A DNA stretch of 53,076 nucleotides from Firmicutes bacterium UBA1739 (GCA_002315385.1 DCHZ01000033.1:35325-88400); one strand, 5' to 3'. Shown: positions 42,311 through 51,182, numbered from the stretch's first letter. The notes: generated by a model from the letters alone, not told the origin. Numbers and translations: made by a program.

Positions 42311-42359
42311 TGATATACTATTATTAATTCTGAATAACGGAAGTAATAATAGTATATCA
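42311..42359 (-). promoter_or_regulatory. Perfect 16-bp inverted repeat upstream of the ATPase gene
   Basis: TGATATACTATTATTA (42311-42326) and TAATAATAGTATATCA (42344-42359) are exact reverse complements, 17 bp apart. The downstream arm, as read on the minus strand, ends directly at the AAGGAGG ribosome site of the ATPase. Both arms contain -10-like TATACT or TATTAT. It may be a repressor operator or an mRNA hairpin next to the ribosome site. Confidence 0.6.
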
Positions 42360-42503
42360 TAGATTGGTAGAATTGCAAGAGTGAGTTGCATTGGAGAATG
42401 AACGAAACAATATACTAGGTTGTTTACATACGCTTCCTCAAATAGAACCCGCGAAAATACGCCGTTTGTGAGGGTTTCTTTGTTGAAAAGTATGTGGTAA
42501 TAT

Positions 42504-42899
42504 TTACTTTCTTTTGGTCTGGTTCAAAATTTTCCTCATATTTTTCTGAGAAGTTATCTGATAATCTGTCCTGAAACCAAATGCATCGTGCAAAGTATCT
42601 GTGATGTCGGTGCGGGTGTATGTCGGAATGTATCCTTCTCCAGGTGCAATCATCATATCCATTGAACGGATTGTTTTAATAAGTTCTTCACAGGTGAACT
42701 TCTCATTTAGCTTTTGTTCAAGAATTCTGTATATCACAAGTGCTGTAAAGCAAGTGGTGAAGTGGGCTGTTATTCTATCTTTTCTGGAAAGATATAACAG
42801 AACAGAAAATGGGGATATGACAAAGAGTAAAGACGGATCAGAAATGGTCCGTTTTTTAATTGCATCATTTGCAAATACAATGTTATCATTTTGCTGCAT
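42504..42899 (-). pseudogene. IS1634/IS4-type transposase, C-terminal remnant
   Basis: The last 96 residues, from YLSRKDRITAHFTTCFTALVIYRILEQKL through GYIPTYTRTDITDTLHDAFGFRTDYQITSQKNMRKIL, match the C terminus of large IS1634-type transposases. The preceding 35 residues do not continue the family pattern, so the frame is broken and most of the gene is missing. It is a sign of past IS activity between the ATPase pair and the fic operon, with no visible terminal repeats. Confidence 0.75.
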
Positions 42900-42900
42900 T

Positions 42901-42981
42901 TTGATAAAATTGAAATTGACAATGATATAGTTGGAGATTATAATTAATTATGTCATAGAATGTTCAATTGATATAATTGAA
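42901..42981 (+). promoter_or_regulatory. Operator-like repeats around the fic promoter
   Basis: TTGATAAAATTGAA (42901-42914) and TTGATATAATTGAA (42968-42981) match at 13 of 14 positions and bracket the promoter. The second is also the right part of the palindrome TTCAATT-gatat-AATTGAA (42963-42981), just past the expected transcription start. The layout suits a regulator binding both sides; the winged-helix end of the Fic protein is a candidate. Confidence 0.55.
42916..42944 (+). promoter_or_regulatory. Perfect-consensus promoter of the fic-hsd operon
   Basis: TTGACA (42916-42921), 17 bp, TATAAT (42939-42944): both hexamers perfect, 57 bp upstream of the fic ATG. Confidence 0.85.
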
Positions 42982-43000
42982 ACAAAAATGAGGTTATTGA

Positions 43001-44062
43001 ATGAGAGAAATTAATTATACAAAACGATGGGGGGAGATGCTTACTCCGGAAATAGTTGGACTACTTACAAAGATTCATGAGTTTAAGGGTGAGCAGACAC
43101 TTTTTATTGAAGCACATGCAGACCGGCTTACTGAATTAATGGAGATTGCAAAAATCCAAAGTACAGAAGCTTCCAATAAAATCGAAGGTATTTATACTTC
43201 AGATGAGCGATTAAAAAAGCTTGTAATGGATAAAACAACTCCGAAGAGTAGAGCCGAGCAGGAAATTGCAGGATATAGAGATGTGCTTAATACGATTCAT
43301 GAGAATTATGATTATGTGCAAATAAAATCAGGAATTATTCTTCAGCTTCATAGAGATTTATACAGGTTCATGGGACCGGGCGCCGGTGGATATTTCAAGG
43401 CTACAGACAATGTAATTGCTGAAGTGGACAGTGACGGAAACAAGAAGGTGAGATTTCAGCCTGTTGCAGCATGGGAAACCTCAGATGCTATTGATGCATT
43501 ATGCAAGGCTTATGATGAAACATTAATGGATGAGTCAGTTGATCCGCTTATTGTCATTCCAATGTTTGTGCTGGATTTCCTGTGTATTCATCCCTTCAAC
43601 GATGGAAATGGCAGAATGAGCAGATTGCTCACATTGCTGTTGCTTTACCGTAGCGGATATATTGTGGGGAAGTATATTAGTATAGAAAAAATGATAGAAA
43701 TCACAAAAGAAACCTATTACGAAGCCTTACAGGATAGCTCTGCAGGATGGCATAAAGGAGAAAACGACTACATTCCATTTATAAAGTATATGCTTGGGGT
43801 CGTAGTGGCTTCATACAGAGAGTTTTCTTCAAGAGTGAAGTTGCTGACTACTGCAGGTTTAACAAAGGGTGACAGAATCGGCGAAGTTATCAAACAGACA
43901 ATTGGTACAATCACTAAGTCTGAGATTATGAAGAAGTGCCCTGATATCAGTCAGATTACGATACAAAGAGCGCTGATTGAGCTTCAGGAACAGGAGAAGA
44001 TAATTAAAATCGGCGGTGGCCGTTACACCAAATATACATGGAACTGGGACAAGGAGAATTAG
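43001..44062 (+). CDS. Fic-family adenylyltransferase with C-terminal winged helix
   Basis: A 353-residue class II Fic protein. The inhibitory helix motif (S/T)xxxE(G/N) appears as SNKIEG (58-63), the catalytic motif is HPFNDGNGR (197-205), and LHRDLYRFMGP leads into the active-site flap. The last 70 residues (EIMKKCPDISQITIQRALIELQEQEKI) form a winged-helix DNA-binding domain. Fic enzymes move AMP (or another nucleotide part) to a protein target; the target here is unknown. It is the first gene of the operon, three bases before hsdM, so it may regulate or guard the type I system. The start follows GAGG. Confidence 0.93.
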   Translation: MREINYTKRWGEMLTPEIVGLLTKIHEFKGEQTLFIEAHADRLTELMEIAKIQSTEASNKIEGIYTSDERLKKLVMDKTTPKSRAEQEIAGYRDVLNTIHENYDYVQIKSGIILQLHRDLYRFMGPGAGGYFKATDNVIAEVDSDGNKKVRFQPVAAWETSDAIDALCKAYDETLMDESVDPLIVIPMFVLDFLCIHPFNDGNGRMSRLLTLLLLYRSGYIVGKYISIEKMIEITKETYYEALQDSSAGWHKGENDYIPFIKYMLGVVVASYREFSSRVKLLTTAGLTKGDRIGEVIKQTIGTITKSEIMKKCPDISQITIQRALIELQEQEKIIKIGGGRYTKYTWNWDKEN

Positions 44063-44065
44063 AAG

Positions 44066-45568
44066 ATGATTACAGGCGAATTAAAAAACAGAATTGATAG
44101 TTTATGGCAGATTTTCTGGACCGGTGGTCTTACAAACCCATTGGATGTTATTGAACAGATGACATATCTTATGTTTATTCATGATTTGGATGTGTCTGAT
44201 AACACGCACGCTAAGGAAAGCGCTATGCTTGGCCTTCCATACGAAAGTGTATTTTCCAAGGAAGTAAAAATCGGTGAGAGGACGATTGACGGAACACAGC
44301 TTAAATGGTCCGTTTTCAGGGACTATCAAGCTGATAGAATGTATTCAGTAGTGCAGGAAATGGTATTTCCGTTTATCAAGAATCTTCATGCTAATAAAGA
44401 AAGTGCTTTTTCTAAATATATGGATGATGCAATATTCAAACTTCCTACTCCTTTGATGCTTTCTAAGGTTGTGGATGCAATGGATGATTTATATACACAG
44501 ATGGCAAAATTAAATGATTCAGATGCCAGAGGAGATGTTTATGAGTACCTTCTTTCAAAACTTACTACAGCAGGTGTAAATGGTCAGTTTAGAACACCTC
44601 GTCATATTATTAAGATGATGGTTGAACTTATGGCTCCAAAGGCAGATGACGTTATCTGTGATCCAAGCTGTGGTACAGCCGGTTTCCTTGTAGAGTCAGG
44701 TGAATATCTGTGGGCTAATAAGAAAGATGAAATCTTCTATGACAAGCAGAAAAAGGATCACTTTATGAATCACATGTTCCATGGATTTGATATGGATAGA
44801 ACTATGCTTCGTATCGGTGCTATGAATATGATGAATCATAGAGTAGAAAGTCCATTTATTGAATATAGAGACAGTTTATCAGATCAGAATCCTGATAAGG
44901 ATAAGTACTCGTTAATTCTTGCTAATCCACCTTTTAAGGGAAGCCTTGACGCAGATATCGTATCTGCAGATTTGCTGAAAGTATGTAGTACAAAGAAGAC
45001 AGAGCTCCTTTTCCTGGCGTTGTTTGTTCGTATGCTTAAGGTTGGTGGTAGATGTGCATGTATCGTTCCGGATGGAGTATTGTTTGGTTCTTCAAAGGCA
45101 CATAAAGATATTAGAAAAGAGATAGTAGAAAATCAGAGATTAGAGGCAGTTATTTCAATGCCTTCCGGTGTGTTCAAGCCATATGCCGGAGTATCAACTG
45201 CGATTCTTATCTTCACCAAAACTAACTATGGTGGAACTGATAATGTCTGGTTCTATGATATGCAGGCAGATGGATTCAGCCTTGATGACAAGCGTTCTGC
45301 TGTAACAGAAAATGATATTCCTGACATTATTGAAAGATTCCGTAATCGCGATGCTGAGGCTGACAGAAAGCGTACAGATAAATCATTTATGGTTCCCAAA
45401 AAAGAAATCGTGGACAATGATTATGATCTCAGTATTAACAAATATAAAGAGGTTGAGTATGTAGCTGTTGAGTATCCTCCAACATCTGAAATCATGGCTA
45501 ATATCCGTGAACTTGAGATGAAAATTGGTAATGAAATGGAAGAGTTGGAGAGATTACTGAATTTGTAA
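44066..45568 (+). CDS. hsdM: Type I restriction-modification methyltransferase subunit
   Basis: A 500-residue N6-adenine methyltransferase. An N-terminal HsdM helical domain (to about 160) is followed by the SAM site DPSCGTAGFLVES and the catalytic NPPF (in LILANPPFKGS). The target-recognition partner is the HsdS at 45617. With HsdS it methylates host DNA; with HsdR it restricts. The gene follows fic by three bases with AGAAG as a modest ribosome site. Codon choice (many CTT, GGT, CGT) differs from that of the EPS operon, consistent with separate acquisition. Confidence 0.97.
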   Translation: MITGELKNRIDSLWQIFWTGGLTNPLDVIEQMTYLMFIHDLDVSDNTHAKESAMLGLPYESVFSKEVKIGERTIDGTQLKWSVFRDYQADRMYSVVQEMVFPFIKNLHANKESAFSKYMDDAIFKLPTPLMLSKVVDAMDDLYTQMAKLNDSDARGDVYEYLLSKLTTAGVNGQFRTPRHIIKMMVELMAPKADDVICDPSCGTAGFLVESGEYLWANKKDEIFYDKQKKDHFMNHMFHGFDMDRTMLRIGAMNMMNHRVESPFIEYRDSLSDQNPDKDKYSLILANPPFKGSLDADIVSADLLKVCSTKKTELLFLALFVRMLKVGGRCACIVPDGVLFGSSKAHKDIRKEIVENQRLEAVISMPSGVFKPYAGVSTAILIFTKTNYGGTDNVWFYDMQADGFSLDDKRSAVTENDIPDIIERFRNRDAEADRKRTDKSFMVPKKEIVDNDYDLSINKYKEVEYVAVEYPPTSEIMANIRELEMKIGNEMEELERLLNL

Positions 45569-45579
45569 GGAAGGAAATG

Positions 45580-45602
45580 CAAATCTGATAAATTCGGATT
45601 TG
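45580..45602 (+). promoter_or_regulatory. Stem-loop between hsdM and hsdS
   Basis: CAAATCTGA pairs with TTCGGATTTG's last nine bases (one G/T) around a five-base loop. It has no T tract. It may slow polymerase, protect the upstream mRNA or hold down HsdS and HsdR relative to HsdM. Confidence 0.35.
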
Positions 45603-45616
45603 TAGGGATGATGTAG

Positions 45617-46789
45617 ATGGAAAAAGTTAAATTAGGTGATGTCTCAAAGTTAATCAATGGCGATAGAGGAAAGAATTATCCATCACAGGCAGATATTACA
45701 GAAGATGGTGAAATACCATTTGTTAATGCAGGACACTTAAATGGTAGAAGTATTGATTTTAGTGAAATGAATTATATTTCACAAGAAAAGTACGAAAAAT
45801 TGAGCTCGGGCAAATTCCAGATGGGAGATATCCTGTACTGCCTAAGAGGTTCACTTGGAAAAAAGGCTATTGTTCATAAGAATGTAAATGGTGCAATTGC
45901 TTCATCACTTGTAATTATAAGGCCTGATACTGAAAAGGTGAGTGGCGAATACTTAATGCTGGCGTTAGATTCACCAGCTATAAGAGAGCAGTTGGTCAAG
46001 GCAAATAACGGTAGTTCTCAGCCTAATTTGTCAGCAGCAAGCGTTAGAGAATATGAAGTAGAACTTCCAACGCTTTCAGTGCAAAAAGAGGTGGCTGAAA
46101 AACTTGTCAAAGTTAGAAATGTAATTGACAGCCGACAGCAAGAATTACAGTTATTAGATGACCTCATCAAAGCCCGATTTGTCGAGCTGTTTGGTGATCC
46201 AGCAAATAATGGAAAAGGATGGGTGATTAAGGATTTAGAAACGGTTACAACGATAGTAACATACGGATTAACTGTTAGACCTGAATACATAGATGAAGGT
46301 ATTGATTTAGTTTCTGCACGTGAATTGCACAAGGGATTTGTGGCTTATGACGAAGCTCCGAAAATCTCTGAGCAAGATTTTGAAAAACTTTCAGATAAAG
46401 GAAAGCCGCATGTGAATGATATTTTGTTTTCAAAAACGGGTAGTATTGGGCACTGTGCATTAGTTGAGGATGATAAGCCATTTGCTATTACTCAGAATGC
46501 TGCAAGAATTGGACTGAATACAGAACTGGTGAATCCATTATGGTTGCTTAACTATCTTAGAATGGATTTTATACAAGACTGGTGTAAGGGACACGCAAAG
46601 GGTAATGCTGTTAAGGATTTTCAGTTGCAAGATATGAAAGTTATTCCTTTGTTTGATTGCCCATTGGAACTGCAGGAACAGTTTGCCGCCTTCGTCAAAC
46701 AAGTCGACAAATCAAAAGTTGTCATACGCAAAGCATTTGAAGAAACACAGAGATTATTTGATAGTTTGATGCAAGAATATTTTGGATAA
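45617..46789 (+). CDS. hsdS: Type I restriction-modification specificity subunit
   Basis: A 390-residue protein with two target-recognition domains (about 1-150 and 200-345), each followed by a long conserved helix (VQKEVAEKLVKVRNVIDSRQQELQLLDDLIKARFVELFGDP and LQEQFAAFVKQVDKSKVVIRKAFEETQRLFDSLMQEYFG). This is the normal two-TRD arrangement for a bipartite recognition site. No inverted partial hsdS copy or recombinase is present, so there is no sign of specificity switching here. Confidence 0.95.
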   Translation: MEKVKLGDVSKLINGDRGKNYPSQADITEDGEIPFVNAGHLNGRSIDFSEMNYISQEKYEKLSSGKFQMGDILYCLRGSLGKKAIVHKNVNGAIASSLVIIRPDTEKVSGEYLMLALDSPAIREQLVKANNGSSQPNLSAASVREYEVELPTLSVQKEVAEKLVKVRNVIDSRQQELQLLDDLIKARFVELFGDPANNGKGWVIKDLETVTTIVTYGLTVRPEYIDEGIDLVSARELHKGFVAYDEAPKISEQDFEKLSDKGKPHVNDILFSKTGSIGHCALVEDDKPFAITQNAARIGLNTELVNPLWLLNYLRMDFIQDWCKGHAKGNAVKDFQLQDMKVIPLFDCPLELQEQFAAFVKQVDKSKVVIRKAFEETQRLFDSLMQEYFG

Positions 46790-46799
46790 GGAGATTATT

Positions 46800-47198
46800 A
46801 TGAGCATTGAAGTGGCAATAATTACATTAATAGGAGCAATTGTATCTGGAGTTCTAGCTACCGCTGTAACGTTATATGTTAATCATAAAAGTGAAATTAT
46901 GCGAGAAAAGAAATGTTTAGTTGCTGACATTTTTGGTTATCGTTTCTTAATTTATAAAAATAATGCAGAAAAATTTTATGCAGCATTGAATCGCGTGCCG
47001 ATAGTATTTAAAAATAACAAAGAAGTTATAGTTGCATATGAGCAGTTACATAAAAATTCATTGATTACTGATCCTAAAGAACGTTCTCAAAAGATGAATG
47101 ATTCACTGGTTACATTTATGAAGGAGTTATGTAAAGCGACAAAGATTAATTGTTATAATTGGAACTATAGCAAGGTGCTTAATGTTTTTGGAGCATAA
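46800..47198 (+). CDS. Small membrane-anchored protein between hsdS and hsdR
   Basis: A 132-residue protein with one N-terminal membrane helix (about residues 3-27, EVAIITLIGAIVSGVLATAVTLYV) followed by NHKSEIMREKK and a helical cytoplasmic part with no motif I know. AAGGAG lies six bases upstream of ATG 46800, ten bases after the hsdS stop. It is not a standard type I subunit. A role as a membrane effector or sensor joined to the restriction operon is possible but unproven. Confidence 0.7.
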   Translation: MSIEVAIITLIGAIVSGVLATAVTLYVNHKSEIMREKKCLVADIFGYRFLIYKNNAEKFYAALNRVPIVFKNNKEVIVAYEQLHKNSLITDPKERSQKMNDSLVTFMKELCKATKINCYNWNYSKVLNVFGA

Positions 47199-47247
47199 GT
47201 AATTCATTGTACGAAGTAACAAAATGCTATGGAAAGGAGATAAGTGC

Positions 47248-47462
47248 ATGAGTGAAGCAATAGAAACATTGCAAAAGTATCCTGTTGTTCGCAAGAAAAG
47301 TTCATATGATTCATTGATAGAAAACAATTGGATGAATATTACAATAATATTATAGATTATAGAGCTGGAAAGTTTATGAATTTCACGCCTCATGTAGTTG
47401 GCGCAAAGATATTAATCCCAGATAGCATAATAAATAAGGAGGTTGCCAATGACCAACTTTGA
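47248..47462 (+). pseudogene. Frame-shifted small gene overlapping the hsdR start
   Basis: After AAAGGAG an ORF starts at ATG 47248 (MSEAIETLQKYPVVRKKSSYDSLIE...) but stops at 47355. If one A is added in the AAAA run near 47323, the frame continues as KQLDEYYNNIIDYRAGKFMNFTPHVVGAK... to a TGA at 47460-47462, giving about 71 residues and a 14-bp overlap with hsdR. The coherent sequence in the second frame and the proper ribosome site argue for a real small gene broken by a single-base deletion or sequence error. I do not recognise the family. Confidence 0.55.
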
Positions 47463-50400
47463 TTTTTTGAAACAAGAACCAAAATTCAATAGTTTTTCAG
47501 ATGTAGCCGTAGCTGCTGAGAAGATTCTTAAAATTAACAAAGAGTCCAGTGTGATAAATTGTCGTCGTGCTATGGAATTTGCCATCAAGTGGATGTATTC
47601 CGTGGATAAGTCATTGGAGATGCCATATCAGGATAATCTTGTGAGTCTTATGAGCACAGAGGACTTCCATGACCTTGTGGATGATGCTTTGTGGAAGCGA
47701 CTGGATTTGATTCGTAAGATCGGAAACAGAGCTGCACATAATGGCAGAAAGATTACCGAGGATGAGGCGATTCTTTGCTTGCAGAATTTGTTTATCTTTA
47801 TGGATTATGTTTCGTATTGCTATTCTGATTTTTATGAAGAGAGACAGTACGATTTAAATCTGCTCAATGAAACTAAAGAAGAATCTGTGGTAGCTAAATC
47901 ATCAGATGATGATGTGGATTTGAAGGCATTGATTGCCGAGAACAAAGCGCTTAAGGAAGAATTGACAGCAAAGCGTGCAGAACAGCAGCAGACTTATGTT
48001 CCAAAGCCGCTTGATTTATCTGAGAATAAAACAAGAAAAATCTATATCGATTCTATGCTGTTAGATGCCGGTTGGACAGAAGGAAAAGACTGGATTAACG
48101 AAGTGGAACTTCCGGGAATGCCTAATAAATCAGAAGTTGGGTTTGCCGATTATGTTCTTTACGATGATATGCATCGTCCACTTGCTGTAATAGAAGCCAA
48201 GAGAACTTGCGTAGACGTTGCAAAGGGAAGACAACAGGCGAAGCTTTATGCTGACTTGTTAGAAGCGCAGTACAAGAGAAGACCGGTGGTATTTCTTACC
48301 AATGGTTTTGAAACTAGAATTATAGATAATCAGTATCCGGAGAGAACGGTTGCGGTAATCTATTCAAAGAGAGATTTAGAGAAGCACTTTAATCTTCAGT
48401 CAATGAAGACGAGTCTTCATCATATCTCTGTAGATAAGAATATTGCAGATCGTTATTATCAGGAAGGGGCTATCAAAGCAGTTTGTGATGCATTTGATAA
48501 TCGTAACCGTAGAAAAGCATTACTTGTAATGGCTACCGGATCCGGTAAGACAAGAACCGTAATTGCTTTATGCAAGATTCTTTTGGATGCCGGATGGGTG
48601 AAAAATATATTGTTCCTGGCGGATCGTAATTCGTTAGTTACACAGGCAAAAAGAAGCTTTGTAAATCTTTTGCCTGATTTGTCATGTTCAAATCTAGTTG
48701 AGGAAAAGGACAATTACACAGCACATTGCATTTTCTCTACATATCAGACCATGATGAATTGTATTGATTCAGTTAAGGATGAGAATGGAAAGTTATTTAC
48801 TTGTGGACATTTTGATCTCGTAATCTGTGACGAGGCACACAGATCAATTTACAACAAGTATAGAGATATATTTAATTATTTCGATGCTCCGTTGGTAGGA
48901 CTTACAGCAACTCCTAAGGATGAGATTGATAAGAATACCTATGGAATATTTGACTTGGAAAATGGTGTGCCAACATATGGATATGAGCTTGCACAGGCGG
49001 TAAAGGACGGTTACCTCGTAGACTTTACTACTGTTGAAACAAAGCTGAAATTCATTGAAGAAGGTATTGTTTACGACGAATTGTCTGAAGAGGACAAGGC
49101 AGCATATGAAGAAACTTTTGAATTTGAAGATGGGGAGCTTCCGGAGAGAATTAATTCTTCAGCATTAAATACATGGATTTTTAACGAAGATACCATTAAG
49201 CAGGTCCTTCATGTGCTTATGAAGGATGGACTTAAGATTGATTATGGTCAGAAGATTGGTAAGACAATCATCTTTGCCAAGAATCATGACCACGCTGAGA
49301 AAATATTGGAAGTTTTCAATAAGCAGTATCCGGAGCTTAGCAAGAACGGACAGCCTTTTGCGAAGGTGATTGATAACTATATGACTTATGCACAGAGTGC
49401 AATTGATGAGTTTTCTCTTCCAAAGAAAATGCCGCAGATTGCAATATCTGTAGATATGCTTGATACAGGTATTGATGTACCGGAAGTATTGAACCTTGTA
49501 TTTTTCAAGAAGGTTATGAGTAAAGCAAAGTTCTGGCAGATGATTGGTCGTGGTACCAGACTGTGCCCTGGTCTTATTGATGGGGAGGACAAAGGTAAAT
49601 TCTATATCTTTGATTTCTGCGGAAATTTTGAGTTCTTCCGTATGAATCAGGGAATACCAACGGCCAATATGATTGCGTTACAGGGAGCAATTTTCTCTCT
49701 TGAATTTGAGATTGCATATAAGCTTCAGAGCCTTGAGTATCAGATAGACAGACTTATTGCATACAGAAATAAGCTTGTAGAGATGATGACCGGAAAGGTG
49801 CAGGAGCTGAACCGTGAAAACTTTGCGGTTAGGCAGCATCTTAAGTATGTTGATACCTATTCTGTGGAGAACAACTATCAATCCATCACATTTGAAGATA
49901 CCTTGATGGTTCGTGAAGAATTGGCACCACTTATTATGCCTGATGGCGATGAAGCGAGTGCTGTTCGTTTCGATGCATTGATGTATGGAATGGTATTGGC
50001 ATATCTGGCTGGTAAGAGATACGGTCGCCATAGAAGTGACCTTTTCAAAAAGGTTGAAGGTATTGCCGGTGTGGCAAATATTCCTGAGATTCAGGCGCAG
50101 TCAGAGCTTATCAATAAGATTCTTCATACAAATTATGTGGATAATGCCGGAATTGATGAATTTGAGCATATCAGAGTAAGTCTTCGTAATCTTATGAAGT
50201 ATTTACCTAAAGGAATCATTAAATACGATACAGATTTTACAGATGAAATTCTGTCCATAGAGTGGAATGATTCTGAACTTGAGAACGATGAACTGAAGAA
50301 TTATAAGGCAAAGGCTGAATTCTATGTTCGTCAGAATCAAGATAATATTGCGATTGCAAAGCTGAAGACTAATAAACCGCTTACAAGTGAGGATATTTCT

Positions 50401-50754
50401 TCTCTTGAACAGATTCTCTGGAATGAAGTTGGTTCCAAGGATGACTATGAGAAAGAATATGGTAATAAACCTTTGGGAGAGTTTGTTCGTGAAATTGTCG
50501 GACTTGATATGAATGCCGCAAAGGAAGCGTTCTCTGAGTTCCTAAACGATACAAATCTTGATAGCAGACAGATTTATTTCGTGAATCAGATTGTTGAGTA
50601 TATCGTACACAATGGTATGATGAAGGATCTTTCTGTGCTTCAGGAATTTCCATTTACTGATAAGGGAAGTGTAGTAGAGATATTTACTGACCAGACGGTA
50701 TGGATGGGAATCAGAAAGGTTATTGAGCAGATTAATGCAAATGCGGCAGCGTAA
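47449..50754 (+). CDS. hsdR: Type I restriction endonuclease subunit (EcoEI-like)
   Basis: A 1101-residue motor and nuclease subunit. Order of domains: DUF4145-like N terminus (about 10-135, with RKIGNRAAHNG); a coiled-coil linker; the HSDR_N PD-(D/E)xK nuclease (GFADYVLYDD ... LAVIEAKRT); a superfamily 2 helicase with MATGSGKTRT (Walker A), DEAH and GLTATPK; the second RecA domain (DMLDTGIDVPEV, IGRGTRLCPG); and a C-terminal EcoEI-type coupling domain. The start ATG 47449 follows AAGGAGG by five bases. It translocates and cuts unmethylated DNA with HsdM and HsdS. All key motifs are intact. Confidence 0.97.
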   Translation: MTNFDFLKQEPKFNSFSDVAVAAEKILKINKESSVINCRRAMEFAIKWMYSVDKSLEMPYQDNLVSLMSTEDFHDLVDDALWKRLDLIRKIGNRAAHNGRKITEDEAILCLQNLFIFMDYVSYCYSDFYEERQYDLNLLNETKEESVVAKSSDDDVDLKALIAENKALKEELTAKRAEQQQTYVPKPLDLSENKTRKIYIDSMLLDAGWTEGKDWINEVELPGMPNKSEVGFADYVLYDDMHRPLAVIEAKRTCVDVAKGRQQAKLYADLLEAQYKRRPVVFLTNGFETRIIDNQYPERTVAVIYSKRDLEKHFNLQSMKTSLHHISVDKNIADRYYQEGAIKAVCDAFDNRNRRKALLVMATGSGKTRTVIALCKILLDAGWVKNILFLADRNSLVTQAKRSFVNLLPDLSCSNLVEEKDNYTAHCIFSTYQTMMNCIDSVKDENGKLFTCGHFDLVICDEAHRSIYNKYRDIFNYFDAPLVGLTATPKDEIDKNTYGIFDLENGVPTYGYELAQAVKDGYLVDFTTVETKLKFIEEGIVYDELSEEDKAAYEETFEFEDGELPERINSSALNTWIFNEDTIKQVLHVLMKDGLKIDYGQKIGKTIIFAKNHDHAEKILEVFNKQYPELSKNGQPFAKVIDNYMTYAQSAIDEFSLPKKMPQIAISVDMLDTGIDVPEVLNLVFFKKVMSKAKFWQMIGRGTRLCPGLIDGEDKGKFYIFDFCGNFEFFRMNQGIPTANMIALQGAIFSLEFEIAYKLQSLEYQIDRLIAYRNKLVEMMTGKVQELNRENFAVRQHLKYVDTYSVENNYQSITFEDTLMVREELAPLIMPDGDEASAVRFDALMYGMVLAYLAGKRYGRHRSDLFKKVEGIAGVANIPEIQAQSELINKILHTNYVDNAGIDEFEHIRVSLRNLMKYLPKGIIKYDTDFTDEILSIEWNDSELENDELKNYKAKAEFYVRQNQDNIAIAKLKTNKPLTSEDISSLEQILWNEVGSKDDYEKEYGNKPLGEFVREIVGLDMNAAKEAFSEFLNDTNLDSRQIYFVNQIVEYIVHNGMMKDLSVLQEFPFTDKGSVVEIFTDQTVWMGIRKVIEQINANAAA

Positions 50755-50776
50755 AATACAAGGGAGAGAAAAAAGC

Positions 50777-50839
50777 ATGATAAAGATCTTAATGGTATGC
50801 CACGGCACTCCAGTTTTACCACAATGCAATCCTTTGTAA
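50777..50839 (+). pseudogene. Second truncated LMW-PTP gene start
   Basis: After GGGAGAG, ATG 50777 begins M-I-K-I-L-M-V-C-H-G, the LMW-PTP N terminus, then diverges (T-P-V-L-P-Q) and stops at 50837. It shares TGCCACGG with the left remnant (50798-50805 against 40325-40332). The phosphatase body is absent downstream, so the target gene was not restored in this copy. Confidence 0.5.
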
Positions 50840-51115
50840 AGTGGGGCAATACAGGGCAATTCGTGGGTAATCGAAAATAACAAGACTACCAAGTGACTAC
50901 TTTCCAAGCACTTTAAAAGAGTTTAACAGTTTTTTGGGGGATTTGTGACTCTACTTAAAGGATAACACTCCAGTCAAAATGTGATGTTTTTATCTCTTTT
51001 TTATAGGATTTTCGGTCATACTGCACACTATTATGTGATTTCGATAGGCTATTACGACGAAAATGTGGGATGGATTCCATCGCCATTTTCAGCATGAACA
51101 GAACCCGGATTTACC

Positions 51116-51144
51116 TTGCTCAGCCGAGAAAATTATTGTATAAT
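51116..51144 (+). promoter_or_regulatory. Promoter of the esterase gene
   Basis: TTGCTC (51116-51121), 17 bp, TATAAT (51139-51144), 38 bp upstream of the ATG. The -10 is perfect; the -35 has two mismatches. Confidence 0.65.
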
Positions 51145-51182
51145 TCTATTGTTATTTTAGATACAGAAGGGAGAGAATTTCT

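Larger units (their letters stand above)
50755..51182. other. Right junction of the island, no intact gene
   Basis: 428 bp containing the second LMW-PTP 5' remnant (50777-50839), the repeat AAAGTGGGGCAA (50838-50849) and, at the end, the promoter of the esterase. CACTCCAGT occurs twice (50806 and 50965). I see no gene in 50840-51115. Confidence 0.4.

Noticed and set aside
41182..42378. Longer ATPase starting at 42378
   Set aside because: The extra 27 residues run through the inverted repeat and past the AAGGAGG site that sits correctly before ATG 42297.
45617..46789. Phase-variable hsdS system
   Set aside because: There is only one hsdS gene with two complete recognition domains and no recombinase or inverted partial copy in the window.
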